From NCBI RefSeq assembly GCF_000426045.1, contig NZ_AUEP01000005.1, positions 310,001-374,000 of the forward strand: DNA of 64,000 nt, written 5' to 3'. How positions within the stretch are numbered: the stretch's first letter is position 1; each line of letters begins with the position of its first letter. This DNA is from Marmoricola sp. URHB0036. Lineage in GTDB: Bacteria > Actinomycetota > Actinomycetes > Propionibacteriales > Nocardioidaceae. The position numbers and the translations under genes were made by a program. A model generated the notes under the pieces. The model made no database searches, had not been told where the DNA came from, and was given only the letters and a program-made list of their open reading frames with translations. Of this stretch, positions 15,794 to 24,385 are shown piece by piece.

Positions 15794-15799
15794 TACACT
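15794..15799 (+). promoter_or_regulatory. -10 hexamer (TACACT) before the second kinase
   Basis: TACACT lies 22 nt before the ATG at 15822, downstream of a locally AT-richer patch (15722-15770) that includes a TTTTT run after the antiporter stop. Confidence 0.4.
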
Positions 15800-15821
15800 G
15801 ACTGTCAGGGAAAAGGGACAA

Positions 15822-17843
15822 ATGCGACGTGTAGCCGAGACACCAGTGCACGCGCCCTCGCACACCGGTGCCGGCGCGTTCACACCCATGTCCTGGGCAC
15901 AGGCCGCGCCGTACGTCACCTTCGCCGCGGTCTGCTACCTCGCAGCGCCGTACCTCGGCCTGAGCAGCTTCACCGTCGACCACCGCATCGCGGAGGTCTG
16001 GCCCCCCGGCGGTGTGGGCTTCGTGCTGCTCACCACGGTCTGGTGGGCCGGGCGGCGGGTGATCGCGCTGACCCTCGGAGCCATGGCGCTGGTCTTCTTC
16101 GTCTCGGCAGCGCTGATGTGGCACGACCTGCCACCGGCCCTGTGGATGGCGCTGGTCGGGGCCGGCCAGCCGTTCCTGATGGCCTGGCTCTACCGCCGCC
16201 GCCTGAACCACGCCGGGTGGGCGCCGGAGAACCAGCACGACGTCGCGGCACTCCTGTTCGCTGCCGTCAGCTCCTCGCTGCTGCTGGCCCTCGTGGGCGG
16301 CTTCCCGACCCTGAACCCCAACGACCTGCCCACCGCGTTCCTGTGGTGGTGGGTGCTGCGCAACACGGTGTTCTGCTTCGTCGGGGGCGTGACCTTCATG
16401 GTCATGTTCTACGGACCCCGGCACGGCGCCCTGCCGCCCACGTCCTGGCTCAACCGCGTCGGTCTGGTGGTCACGACGTTCGTCTGCGTCTTCGGCAGCT
16501 ACCACGACCCCTCCCTCCCCCTGTCGTGGCTGGTGATCATCCCCAGCGTGTGGGGCGGGCTCACCCTGACCGTCCGGGGCACCGGCTACCTGTGCATCAC
16601 CCTCGCTCTCGCCTCGGCGTCGATGTCCTACTTCCCCCAGAACCAGTTCGGGTACGACGGCGCCTTCCCGGCGTCGTCGATCATGGACCTGCTCGTGATC
16701 GCCTGCACCTCCTTCTTCCTGCTCCTGACGCTGATGCGGGAGCAGCGGGCGGCACTGATCGCCGAGCTCGACCGCAAGGGGGTCGAGTCGGAGAACCAGC
16801 GCCGGATGCTGGAGACCGTGTTCGACTCCATGAGCGACGGCGTCGTCATCGTCGACAACGCCCGGGTCTCGATGTACAACGCCGCCGCCCGGCAGCTGCT
16901 CGGCCGGCCGGTACCGGCCGGCACCCCGGTCTCGTGGGCGGCCGACTTCGGGCTGGCGGCCGCCGACGGCGGTCGGCTCAGCGACACGGTGCTCCACGAC
17001 GCCCTCTGGGTCGAGGCCGGCGACCCTGCGAAGACCCTCCAGGTGCTCGTCGAGAACGACGGCTCCTCACGCACCCTCGACATCACCGCCCAGGCGATCG
17101 GCTCGACCGACGAGCGTTCGACCATGGTGCTGCTGCACGACGCGACCGCCCAGCGCGCGCGCATGCGCGAGCTCAGCAACTTCGCCGGGATGGTGGCCCA
17201 CGACCTGCGTGGGCCCCTGACCGTGCTCGACGGCTGGCTCGAGGTCGTGGAGGACGGCGACCCGGTTACCGACGGCGAGCTGGTCGACGACGCCGTCCGC
17301 AAGGCCCGGGAGTCCAGCCGCCGCATGCGCCAGGTGATCGAGGACTGGCTGAACTACACGGTCGTCCAGAACGGACAGCTGCGTCCGGAGCCGGTGAAGC
17401 TGTTCGGCGTCGCGAGCGAGCTCGTCGACGGTCGCCGCGCCAGCTGGGCCGACGACCTCGAGCCTCAGTTCGACCTCGACCTCGAGCACAGCGTGCTCGC
17501 CGATCCCGGTCTGCTGCGCCAGCTCCTGGACAACCTGGTCGGCAACGCCATCAAGTACACCGCCCCCGACCAGCAGCCGTGGGTGCGGATCAGCTCCCGG
17601 CCTGACGACGAGTCGGGCTGGGTCCGCGTCGAGGTCACCGACCGCGGCATCGGGATCCCCGAGGGTGAGGAAGAGCTGATCTTCGAGGAGTTCCACCGCG
17701 GTCCGCAGGAGGGTCGTTCGGCGGGGACCGGACTCGGTCTCGCGCTGACCCGCCGCATCGTCGCGCTGCACGGCGGACACATGCTGGCGCGTAGCAACCC
17801 CGAAGGCGGCTCGACGTTCCTGTTCACCCTGCCCGAGGCATGA
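15822..17843 (+). CDS. MASE1-domain membrane histidine kinase, second of the pair
   Basis: This is a 673-residue kinase. The N-terminal multi-pass sensor (about 28-305) contains AEVWPPGGVGFVLL (57-70), the tryptophan-proline signature typical of MASE1. A PAS-like segment (325-440) follows, then the H-box SNFAGMVAHDLRGPLTVLDG (H460), then HATPase_c with NLVGNAIKYTAPD, GIGIPEGEEELIFEEF and GTGLGLALTRR. It is paralogous to the protein at 12648 and likewise lacks an adjacent response regulator. ATG 15822 is preceded by AAAAGGGA; the frame extends upstream to 15741 without a better start. Its 3' end nearly abuts the convergent rodA (stop at 17850). Confidence 0.88.
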   Translation: MRRVAETPVHAPSHTGAGAFTPMSWAQAAPYVTFAAVCYLAAPYLGLSSFTVDHRIAEVWPPGGVGFVLLTTVWWAGRRVIALTLGAMALVFFVSAALMWHDLPPALWMALVGAGQPFLMAWLYRRRLNHAGWAPENQHDVAALLFAAVSSSLLLALVGGFPTLNPNDLPTAFLWWWVLRNTVFCFVGGVTFMVMFYGPRHGALPPTSWLNRVGLVVTTFVCVFGSYHDPSLPLSWLVIIPSVWGGLTLTVRGTGYLCITLALASASMSYFPQNQFGYDGAFPASSIMDLLVIACTSFFLLLTLMREQRAALIAELDRKGVESENQRRMLETVFDSMSDGVVIVDNARVSMYNAAARQLLGRPVPAGTPVSWAADFGLAAADGGRLSDTVLHDALWVEAGDPAKTLQVLVENDGSSRTLDITAQAIGSTDERSTMVLLHDATAQRARMRELSNFAGMVAHDLRGPLTVLDGWLEVVEDGDPVTDGELVDDAVRKARESSRRMRQVIEDWLNYTVVQNGQLRPEPVKLFGVASELVDGRRASWADDLEPQFDLDLEHSVLADPGLLRQLLDNLVGNAIKYTAPDQQPWVRISSRPDDESGWVRVEVTDRGIGIPEGEEELIFEEFHRGPQEGRSAGTGLGLALTRRIVALHGGHMLARSNPEGGSTFLFTLPEA

Positions 17844-17849
17844 GCGCGG

Positions 17850-19034
17850 CTACCTCGAGCGAGGCCTGACCGCGCGCGAGACCATGCTGCCGCGCATGGC
17901 GATGTTCTGGAGCAGGCCGACGGCCATCATCGAGGCGAACATGGAGGACCCGCCGTACGACACGAGCGGGAGGGGTACGCCGGTGACCGGCATGATGCCC
18001 AGGCACATGCCGATGTTCTGGAAGGTCTGGAAGGCGAACCAGCAGGCGATGCCCGCGGCCGCGACCCGGCCGAACATGTCATCGGCGTGCATCGAGATGT
18101 GCAGCGCCCGCCAGAGGAGTACGGCGAACAGCAGGATCAGCACGCCGGCACCGATCAGCCCGAGCTCCTCGCCGGCGACGGTGAAGATGAAGTCGGTGTG
18201 CTGCTCGGGGACGAACCGCGAGCGGGTCTGGGAGCCGTCGAACAGCCCCTGCCCGAACAGGCCGCCGTTGCCGATCGCGATCCGCGCCTGCGTGGTGTTG
18301 TAGCCGGCGCCGCGCGGGTCGAGGGCCGGATCGGTGAAGGCCATGAACCGGTTGATCTGGTACTGCTTGAGCACCCCCGCCATGATCGCCATGGTCGCCA
18401 CCGCGCTTCCGACGACGAACAGCGAGACCAGCCAGCGACGCGGGACGCCCGCGACCGCGAGCACGCCGAACACGGTGGCGGTGAGCACCAGCATCGTGCC
18501 GAGGTCGGGCTGCAGGATGATCAGCAGCGCCGGGATGCCGGCGATGACGCCCATCAGCGCGACGTCGACCGCCCCCACCCGTCGCTGGCGGGAGTTCTCG
18601 ACGCGCTCGGCGATGATCATTGCCATCCCGATGACCACGGCGAGCTTGGCGAACTCGGCCGGCTGGATGGAGAGTCCGCCGAGCATCAGCCAGGAGCGCG
18701 AGCCGTTGATCGTCGTACCCATGACGAGGACCAGCAGCAGCCCGATGACGGAGCCGACGTAGACGAGCGGCGTCACGATGCGCACCCAGCGGTGGTCGGT
18801 CGCCATCACTGCCGCCGCGAGCACCAGGCCGATCATGATGTTGACCAGGTGCTTGTGCAGGTAGGCAGTCGAGTCGCCGTGGGTGAGGATCTCGTTGCTC
18901 GAGGTGGCCGACCAGACGAGCAGGGTGCCGATGCCCAGGATCAGGCCGGCGGCGCCGAACAGCACCCAGTCGAGGCGCGGGACGGTGACCCGGCTGCGGG
19001 CGATCGAGAGGCCGCGGATCGGCAGGACCGTCAT
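17850..19034 (-). CDS. rodA: Rod-shape SEDS glycosyltransferase RodA
   Basis: This 394-residue SEDS-family membrane protein has about ten hydrophobic segments. It polymerises lipid II glycan strands in the elongation complex together with PBP2. Family motifs include NGSRSWLMLGGLSIQPAEFAK, LQPDLGT, GNGGLFGQGLFDGSQT, FVPEQHTDFIFTVAGEELGL and, near the end, PLVSYGGSSM. ATG 19034 overlaps the stop of mrdA by one base (TGATG), so synthesis of the polymerase and its transpeptidase is coupled. It closes the mreB-mreC-mreD-mrdA-rodA operon. RodA rather than FtsW is supported by the mre context. Confidence 0.95.
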   Translation of the reverse strand: MTVLPIRGLSIARSRVTVPRLDWVLFGAAGLILGIGTLLVWSATSSNEILTHGDSTAYLHKHLVNIMIGLVLAAAVMATDHRWVRIVTPLVYVGSVIGLLLVLVMGTTINGSRSWLMLGGLSIQPAEFAKLAVVIGMAMIIAERVENSRQRRVGAVDVALMGVIAGIPALLIILQPDLGTMLVLTATVFGVLAVAGVPRRWLVSLFVVGSAVATMAIMAGVLKQYQINRFMAFTDPALDPRGAGYNTTQARIAIGNGGLFGQGLFDGSQTRSRFVPEQHTDFIFTVAGEELGLIGAGVLILLFAVLLWRALHISMHADDMFGRVAAAGIACWFAFQTFQNIGMCLGIMPVTGVPLPLVSYGGSSMFASMMAVGLLQNIAMRGSMVSRAVRPRSR

Positions 19035-21169
19035 CAGTCGTCGTCCTTCCGGGAGGGGGGCAGGATCGAGCCGTCGCGGGCGAAGGTCGGAAGTCCGGAC
19101 GGCGGGACGGTGCCGGGGATGGCGGCCTTCTTCGGGTTCACCTTCTCGCCGTTGATCCCGTAGAGGTGCTCCCAGATCTTGCGCACGGCCGGGCCCGACG
19201 TACCGGAGCCCGTGCCGCCCTGGGTGATCATCATGATCACGACGTAGTCCTTGGTGTACGTCGCGACCCACGAGGTCGTCTGCTTGCCGTAGACCTCGGC
19301 CGAGCCGGTCTTGCCGCGGATCTGCACCTTGTCGAGCGGGAAGCCGCCGAACTTCCACGCCAGGGTGCCCTCCTTGGGAGTCCCCTTGAGCGCGTTGTCG
19401 ACGTACTGCAGCGCGGACTTCTTGGAGTCGATGCGGCGGGAGACCTGCGGCTTGATCTTCTTGATCAGCTTGCCGTCGGGGCTGACGATCGCCTTGGCCA
19501 CCAGCGGCTCCATCAGCTTGCCCCCGTTGGACAGCGCGGAGTAGGCGCGGGCGAGCTGGAGCGGGGTGACCATCGTGTCGCCCTGACCGATGACGAAGTT
19601 GACTGCGTCGCCCTCGTGGTACTTGAAGCCCTCGAGGCAGAACTCGTGGGCGAAGACGTGCAGGAAGTCGCGCTGACCGGTCGTGTTCTTGCGGTCGACC
19701 TTGCAGTAGTAGCCCTTCATCGCCTTCCAGTAGGCGAGCTTCCACTTGCGGTCGGCGATGCGACCGCTGGCGGCGCCGGAGACGTCACCGCCCGGGTCGG
19801 AGCCGAAGCCGAAGTCCTTGGCCTGCGCGACGAGCGGGTCCTTGGCCTTCACGTTGTCGGGGTCGGTGCCGTACTTCGACCAGAAGTGCAGGCCGACGCG
19901 GTAGAAGAAGGTGTCGCAGGAGAGCTCCAGCGCCTTGGCGAAGGTGATGTTGCCGTAGGCCGCGGACTCGTAGTTCTTGAACCAGCGGTTGCCGACCTGG
20001 AGCCCGGAGGAGCAGTTCAGCTCGGTGTTCTCCGACATGCCGTTGTTGAGCGCGCCGACGGTCATGATCGGCTTCCACGTCGACCCGGGTGCGAACTGGC
20101 CCTGGGTGGCGCGGGAGAGCAGCGGGTCGCCGGCAGCGTCGCTGTAGAGCTTCTTCAGCTCCTTGGTGCTGATGCCGCCGGACCAGACCTCGGGGTCGTA
20201 CGTCGGCTGGCTGGCCATCGCGACGATCCGGCCGGTCTTGGGGTCCATCACGACCGCGGCGCCGCTGTCGGCGGCGTAGTGACGATGGGTCACCGGGTCC
20301 ATCGTCCCGCGGGCGGTCATCATCGCCTGGTGGAGCTGCTTCTCCACGTAGGACTGGACGTCCGCGTCGATCGAGGTCACCAGGGTGTCCCCCGGCGTCG
20401 ACTTGATCTCGCCGGAGTCGCCGAGCACCCGGCCCATGGAGTCGACCGCGACCTTCTTGTAGCCGGGCTTGCCACGCAACCACTCGTCGTAGGACTTCTC
20501 GACGCCAGCGCGGCCGACCACCGAGGCGCCGTTGACGGAGTCGTCTTCGTTCTTCTTGGCCTCGTCGAGCTCGCCCTCCGTGATCGGGCTGAGGTAGCCG
20601 AGCACGTGGGCACCGTTGACGTCGAAGGGCGAGGGATAGGCGCGCACGCTCTCCTGCTGCGCCAGCACCCCGGGGTAGTCCTCGGACTGCTCGAGCAGCT
20701 TCACCGCCACCTTCTGCGGGACGTCTCGCGCCACCGGCACCGGCTGGTAGGGCGAGCCGTTCCAGCAGGTGCCCTTCTTCGAGTCCGGCTGGCCGCAGAG
20801 CAGGGTGCGGGCGGTGATCTTCGCGTAGGGCACCTTCACCACGCGCGCCAGCTCCTTCAGCGTCGCCTCGCGCTTGGCCTCGGGGAGCTTGCTGACGAGG
20901 GTGCGGTCGATGCTGACCACCCAGCTGCTGCGGTTGGCGACGAGCGGGCGACCCATGTCGTCGACGATCAGCCCACGGGCCGGCTGTACGACGACGTCGC
21001 GCACCGACTGCTCGGCGGCAGCGGCGCGGTAGCCCTCGCCCGTGAGCACCTGCATGTACCAGAGCCGGGCGAACAGAGTGAGGAACAGGGCGAGCACCAT
21101 GGCCTGGACGACGAACAGCCGCAGACGGCTCTTCTCCGAGGCGTTGGGCCGGATGAGAACGGCGGCCAT
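19034..21169 (-). CDS. mrdA: Penicillin-binding protein 2 (elongation transpeptidase)
   Basis: This 711-residue class B PBP has a single N-terminal membrane anchor (about 17-35) and a PBP dimerisation/pedestal region (60-260). The transpeptidase domain carries SxxK at 363-366 (STWK), SxD at 417-419 (SCD) and KTG at 620-622. It cross-links peptidoglycan during lateral growth with RodA. Six cysteines outside the catalytic centre (for example C125, C135, C489, C511) are more than usual and may form extracellular disulfides. The start is the ATG of MAAVLIRPNASEKSR, a few bases after mreD. It belongs to the mre operon. Confidence 0.95.
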   Translation of the reverse strand: MAAVLIRPNASEKSRLRLFVVQAMVLALFLTLFARLWYMQVLTGEGYRAAAAEQSVRDVVVQPARGLIVDDMGRPLVANRSSWVVSIDRTLVSKLPEAKREATLKELARVVKVPYAKITARTLLCGQPDSKKGTCWNGSPYQPVPVARDVPQKVAVKLLEQSEDYPGVLAQQESVRAYPSPFDVNGAHVLGYLSPITEGELDEAKKNEDDSVNGASVVGRAGVEKSYDEWLRGKPGYKKVAVDSMGRVLGDSGEIKSTPGDTLVTSIDADVQSYVEKQLHQAMMTARGTMDPVTHRHYAADSGAAVVMDPKTGRIVAMASQPTYDPEVWSGGISTKELKKLYSDAAGDPLLSRATQGQFAPGSTWKPIMTVGALNNGMSENTELNCSSGLQVGNRWFKNYESAAYGNITFAKALELSCDTFFYRVGLHFWSKYGTDPDNVKAKDPLVAQAKDFGFGSDPGGDVSGAASGRIADRKWKLAYWKAMKGYYCKVDRKNTTGQRDFLHVFAHEFCLEGFKYHEGDAVNFVIGQGDTMVTPLQLARAYSALSNGGKLMEPLVAKAIVSPDGKLIKKIKPQVSRRIDSKKSALQYVDNALKGTPKEGTLAWKFGGFPLDKVQIRGKTGSAEVYGKQTTSWVATYTKDYVVIMMITQGGTGSGTSGPAVRKIWEHLYGINGEKVNPKKAAIPGTVPPSGLPTFARDGSILPPSRKDDD

Positions 21170-21183
21170 CTCAGGCGGTCACC

Positions 21184-21696
21184 TCAGTAGGCCAGTTCAG
21201 CCGGTCGGGTCCGCTCGAACAGCGCCATCAGTCCCGGCAGCAGGAGCGGCGTCATCACCACGTCCCAGAGCAGGGCGATGCAGATGACCTGCATCATCTC
21301 CCCCGTCGGCAGGGCGTGGTCACCGAGCACGATGCCGGTGAGTGCGAACACCGAGGTGGCCACGAACGAGCAGACGGCCACCGTGGCCAACCCGGCCAGC
21401 GGACTGCGTCGCGCGTCGGTGCGCACCCGTCCGGCGAGCACGGCGATCAGCACGAAGGCGAGCGCCCAGCGGCCGGCCACGTGGTCGGCCGGCGGAGCGA
21501 GGTCGAGCAGCAGGCCGGCGAAGAAGCCGACAGTTGCTCCGAAGGCAGGACCGCGGGCGATGGCGGCAGCCACCACCACGATCAGGGCGAGGTTGGGAAC
21601 CACTCCGTTGACCGAGAAGAGGCTGAATACCGCTGTCTGCAGGGTCACGGCGAGTACGACGAGAAGGGCCACGAGACCGGTGCGCGAGACGTTCAC
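21184..21696 (-). CDS. mreD: Rod shape-determining protein MreD
   Basis: This 170-residue protein has about five hydrophobic segments and little else, which is typical of MreD, the small membrane partner of MreC. VNGVVPNLALIVVVAAAIARG and GFFAGLLLDLAPP fit the family. The GTG at 21696 overlaps the mreC stop by four bases (GTGA), making translation coupled. A much longer open frame to 21900 lies within mreC and was rejected. MreD has low conservation, so the call rests on topology and operon position. Confidence 0.9.
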   Translation of the reverse strand: MNVSRTGLVALLVVLAVTLQTAVFSLFSVNGVVPNLALIVVVAAAIARGPAFGATVGFFAGLLLDLAPPADHVAGRWALAFVLIAVLAGRVRTDARRSPLAGLATVAVCSFVATSVFALTGIVLGDHALPTGEMMQVICIALLWDVVMTPLLLPGLMALFERTRPAELAY

Positions 21697-22658
21697 CTGG
21701 TCTCCCCCTGACCATTGATCACGAGTCGGTCTCCCTGGGTCTTGCGGGGTACGACGACCCCGACGACATCGAGCGAGGTGAAGTCGACGAACGGGTCGAT
21801 GACGGCGTGCTTGGCGAGCTCGCGCGGCGTGGAGTACACCGACTCGACCTTGCCGATCGGGATGCCCGCGACGTACGGCACGCCGTTCTGGCTGCCCCAC
21901 GTCACCACCACGTCACCCTCGGCCGGCGTCACCGAGTGGTCGACGAGGTCGAGCCCGAGCCGGCTGCGCTCGCTGGTGACGCCGCGGCCACGCAGGAAGC
22001 CGATCTCGTTGTTGGAGCCGAGGCGTCCGCCGACGACCGAGTCGGTGTCGACGATGAGCAGCACGTCGGCCGTCGAGCGGGTCACGCTGATCACCCGGCC
22101 GACGAGGCCGTCGTTGTTGAGCACCGTCATGTCCTTGTGGATGCCTGAGGAGGTGCCGGCGTCGATGGTGACGGTGCGCGAGAAGGACTGCATCGGCCCC
22201 ATGCCGACCACGCGGGCCGCGACCAGGGCGTAGCCGGTCTGGTTGGCGGTGGTGGTCAGCCCGTCGAGCTCGGCCAGCCGGTTGCGGTCGAGCGGTGCCT
22301 GCTCGACCTGCGAGCGCAGCTTGGAGTTCTGCGCCGCGAGCTTGGCCACGTCGTCACGCAGGCGGTCGTTGGAGCTGAAGTAGGCGAAGGTCTCGCGCAA
22401 GGGTCGGACGGCGTTGGCGGTGCCCGACTCGACCGGGCCGATGACGTTGCCCACGAGCGAGCGCGCGGGGTCGACGGGTGAGGAGTCACCGCTCGCAGCG
22501 TCGATCGTGATCACCCCGAGGGACGCAGCCACGAGCACCCCGATGACCACCTTCGAGGAGCGTCCGCGGTCACGGCCGAAGCCGCCGCGGCCGCCGTCAT
22601 CGGTGACGGGGCGACCCAGCGAGGGCCCCTTGACGTTGCGGAGTCGTTGGTTGGCCAC
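21693..22658 (-). CDS. mreC: Rod shape-determining protein MreC
   Basis: This 321-residue protein has a short basic N-terminus rich in Gly/Arg, one membrane segment (about 34-55), a coiled-coil region (85-125, with LRDDVAKLAAQNSKLRSQVE) and a beta-rich periplasmic-side domain. That domain includes DGLVGRVISVTRSTADVLLI and VVTWGSQNGVPYVAGIPIGKV, typical of MreC. It links MreB filaments to the extracellular synthases. The start is GTG at 22658, three bases after the mreB stop, and the end overlaps mreD by four bases. Confidence 0.94.
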   Translation of the reverse strand: MANQRLRNVKGPSLGRPVTDDGGRGGFGRDRGRSSKVVIGVLVAASLGVITIDAASGDSSPVDPARSLVGNVIGPVESGTANAVRPLRETFAYFSSNDRLRDDVAKLAAQNSKLRSQVEQAPLDRNRLAELDGLTTTANQTGYALVAARVVGMGPMQSFSRTVTIDAGTSSGIHKDMTVLNNDGLVGRVISVTRSTADVLLIVDTDSVVGGRLGSNNEIGFLRGRGVTSERSRLGLDLVDHSVTPAEGDVVVTWGSQNGVPYVAGIPIGKVESVYSTPRELAKHAVIDPFVDFTSLDVVGVVVPRKTQGDRLVINGQGETR

Positions 22659-22661
22659 CGG

Positions 22662-23687
22662 CTACCGCCTGTGGTCCGCGACGAGCACCTGCTGCAGCGC
22701 CTCGAACTCCTCGACGCACTTGCCGGCGCCCAGGGCGACCGACGTCAGCGGGTCGGAGGCGATGTGGACCGGCATGCCGGTCTCGTGGCGGATGCGCTCG
22801 TCGAGGCCGAGGAGCAACGCTCCTCCGCCGGTGAGCACGATGCCGCGGTCCATGATGTCGCCGGCCAGCTCGGGTGGCGTCTGGTCGAGGGTGGTGCGTA
22901 CGGCGTCGACGATCGCGTGCAGCTGCTCCTCGATCGCCCGCCGGATCTCGGGGCTGGAGACGGTGACGGTGCGCGGCAGGCCGGAGACCATGTCGCGACC
23001 GCGGACCTCGGCCTGGCGCTCCTGGGGCAGCGGGAAGGCGGAACCGAGGGTCATCTTGATCTCCTCGGCGGTGCGCTCCCCCAGCATCAGGGAGTGCTCC
23101 TTCTTCATCCACGCCACGATGGCCTGGTCGAGCTCGTCGCCGGCGGTGCGCACCGAGAGGGTCGTGACCAGGCCACCGAGCGAGATCACGGCGACCTCGG
23201 TGGTGCCGCCACCGATGTCGACGACCATGTTGCCGGTGGCCTCGTGGACCGGCAGCCCGGCACCGATGGCCGCGGCCATCGGCTCCTCGATGATGTAGAC
23301 CCGGCGGCCACCGGCCTGGTAGCCGGCCTCCTTGACCGCCCGCTGCTCCACGGCGGTCACGCCGCTCGGCACGCAGATGATCATCCGGGGCTTGGCGAAG
23401 TAGCGGCGCCGGTGCACCTGCTGGATGAAGTGACGCAACATGTGTTCGGTCGCGTCGAGGTCCGCGATGACGCCGTCCTTGAGGGGACGGATCGCGGTGA
23501 TGCCGTCCGGCGTACGACCGATCATGCGTTTGGCCTCGTGGCCGACGGCCAGGATCTCGTGGGTCTGCTCGTTCATGGCGACCACGGAGGGCTCGTCGAC
23601 GAGCACGCCCTTGCCACGCACGTAGACCAGTGTGTTCGCCGTACCTAGATCCACCGCCATGTCGCGGCCGATGAGACTGTTGGCCAT
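22662..23687 (-). CDS. mreB: Rod shape-determining actin homologue MreB
   Basis: This 341-residue actin-fold ATPase forms membrane-associated filaments that position wall elongation. Nucleotide-binding motifs are visible: MAVDLGTANTLVYVRGKG (phosphate 1), MVVDIGGGTTEVAVISLGG (phosphate 2) and GIVLTGGGALLLGLDER (adenosine). ATG 23687 is preferred over the longer frame to 23744; GAGGCGAACCGG precedes it and the protein then begins MANSLIGRDMAV like other MreB proteins. It is the first gene of the elongation operon. The 273 bp upstream, to ndk, hold its promoter and repeat element B. Confidence 0.96.
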   Translation of the reverse strand: MANSLIGRDMAVDLGTANTLVYVRGKGVLVDEPSVVAMNEQTHEILAVGHEAKRMIGRTPDGITAIRPLKDGVIADLDATEHMLRHFIQQVHRRRYFAKPRMIICVPSGVTAVEQRAVKEAGYQAGGRRVYIIEEPMAAAIGAGLPVHEATGNMVVDIGGGTTEVAVISLGGLVTTLSVRTAGDELDQAIVAWMKKEHSLMLGERTAEEIKMTLGSAFPLPQERQAEVRGRDMVSGLPRTVTVSSPEIRRAIEEQLHAIVDAVRTTLDQTPPELAGDIMDRGIVLTGGGALLLGLDERIRHETGMPVHIASDPLTSVALGAGKCVEEFEALQQVLVADHRR

Positions 23688-23864
23688 CCGGTTCGCCTCG
23701 CAGGGTGCATCGATGGGGGAAGAGGTACGACACATGCGCCTCACCTGTCACAGCAGACTAGGAGCGAAACGTCCAGTTCCCGCGACGACACGCGGCGCAG
23801 CCAGGGCTGCGGTTTGCGCCGGGAGACCTCCGGCTACCCCGGGCGATGGACGAGCGGTGGCGGC

Positions 23865-23953
23865 GGTTTGGCCGGGCGCCCGGCCGTTCTGGCAGTGGAG
23901 GGGTGAAATTTCGCCCCACCAGTGACAGTTTGGCCGGGCGCCCGGCCAAACTG
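23865..23953. repeat. Palindrome-hairpin-palindrome intergenic element, copy B
   Basis: The left palindrome GGCCGGGCGCCCGGCC (23870-23885) is flanked by GGTTT and GTTCTG. The right one is a perfect 28-bp palindrome (23926-23953) with the same 16-bp core. Between them is an imperfect hairpin (23893-23924, two mismatches and one G-U in 16 pairs). It lies eight bases beyond the ndk stop. Relative to copy A, the left palindrome differs by compensated base pairs. Confidence 0.85.
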
Positions 23954-23960
23954 CACCCGC

Positions 23961-24371
23961 TCAGCTGAGCTCGGGGAACCAGAGCTTGATCTCCCGGGCG
24001 GCGGACTCCTCGCCGTCAGAGCCGTGCACGAGGTTCTCGCGGTTGGACAGTGAGAGGTCGCCGCGGATGGTGCCGGGAGCGGCCTTGCGCCCGTCGGTGG
24101 CGCCGTTGATCGCGCGCACGACCTCGATGGCCTCGTCGCCCTCGAGCACGGCGGCCACGAGCGGCCCGCTGGTCACGAAGTCGCGCAGGGGCGGGTAGAA
24201 GTCGCGGTCCACGTGCTCGGCATAGTGCGCGTCGGCCTGGGCGGCGTCGATGTGTCGCAGCTCGAGGGCGACCACATCCAGCCCCTTGGACTCGAAGCGG
24301 GACAAGATGGTGCCGACCAGCCCCCGTCGTACGGCATCGGGCTTGAAGAGGACCAGGGTGCGCTGCGCCAT
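23961..24371 (-). CDS. ndk: Nucleoside diphosphate kinase
   Basis: This is a 136-residue enzyme of usual length that transfers the gamma-phosphate between nucleoside tri- and diphosphates through a phosphohistidine. The active-site motif NLVHGSD carries H116; TLVLFKPDAVRRGLVG at the N-terminus and GPLVAAVLEGDEA are family signatures. The start is ATG 24371, with TAGGGT (24379-24384) seven bases upstream and no ribosome-binding site, so it is probably leaderless despite lying 14 bp after the MFS gene. Repeat element B follows the stop and may act as its terminator. Confidence 0.97.
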   Translation of the reverse strand: MAQRTLVLFKPDAVRRGLVGTILSRFESKGLDVVALELRHIDAAQADAHYAEHVDRDFYPPLRDFVTSGPLVAAVLEGDEAIEVVRAINGATDGRKAAPGTIRGDLSLSNRENLVHGSDGEESAAREIKLWFPELS

Positions 24372-24378
24372 GGCGCAC

Positions 24379-24384
24379 ACCCTA
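24379..24384 (-). promoter_or_regulatory. -10 hexamer (TAGGGT) for ndk
   Basis: TAGGGT with a 7-nt gap to the ATG at 24371, in the 14-bp space after the MFS stop. This fits a leaderless transcript. Confidence 0.5.
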
Positions 24385-24385
24385 G

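Noticed and set aside
23632-23925. 97-codon plus-strand frame in the mreB-ndk gap
   Set aside because: It starts antisense to mreB and ends inside repeat element B; the composition is that of a shadow and there is no ribosome-binding site.
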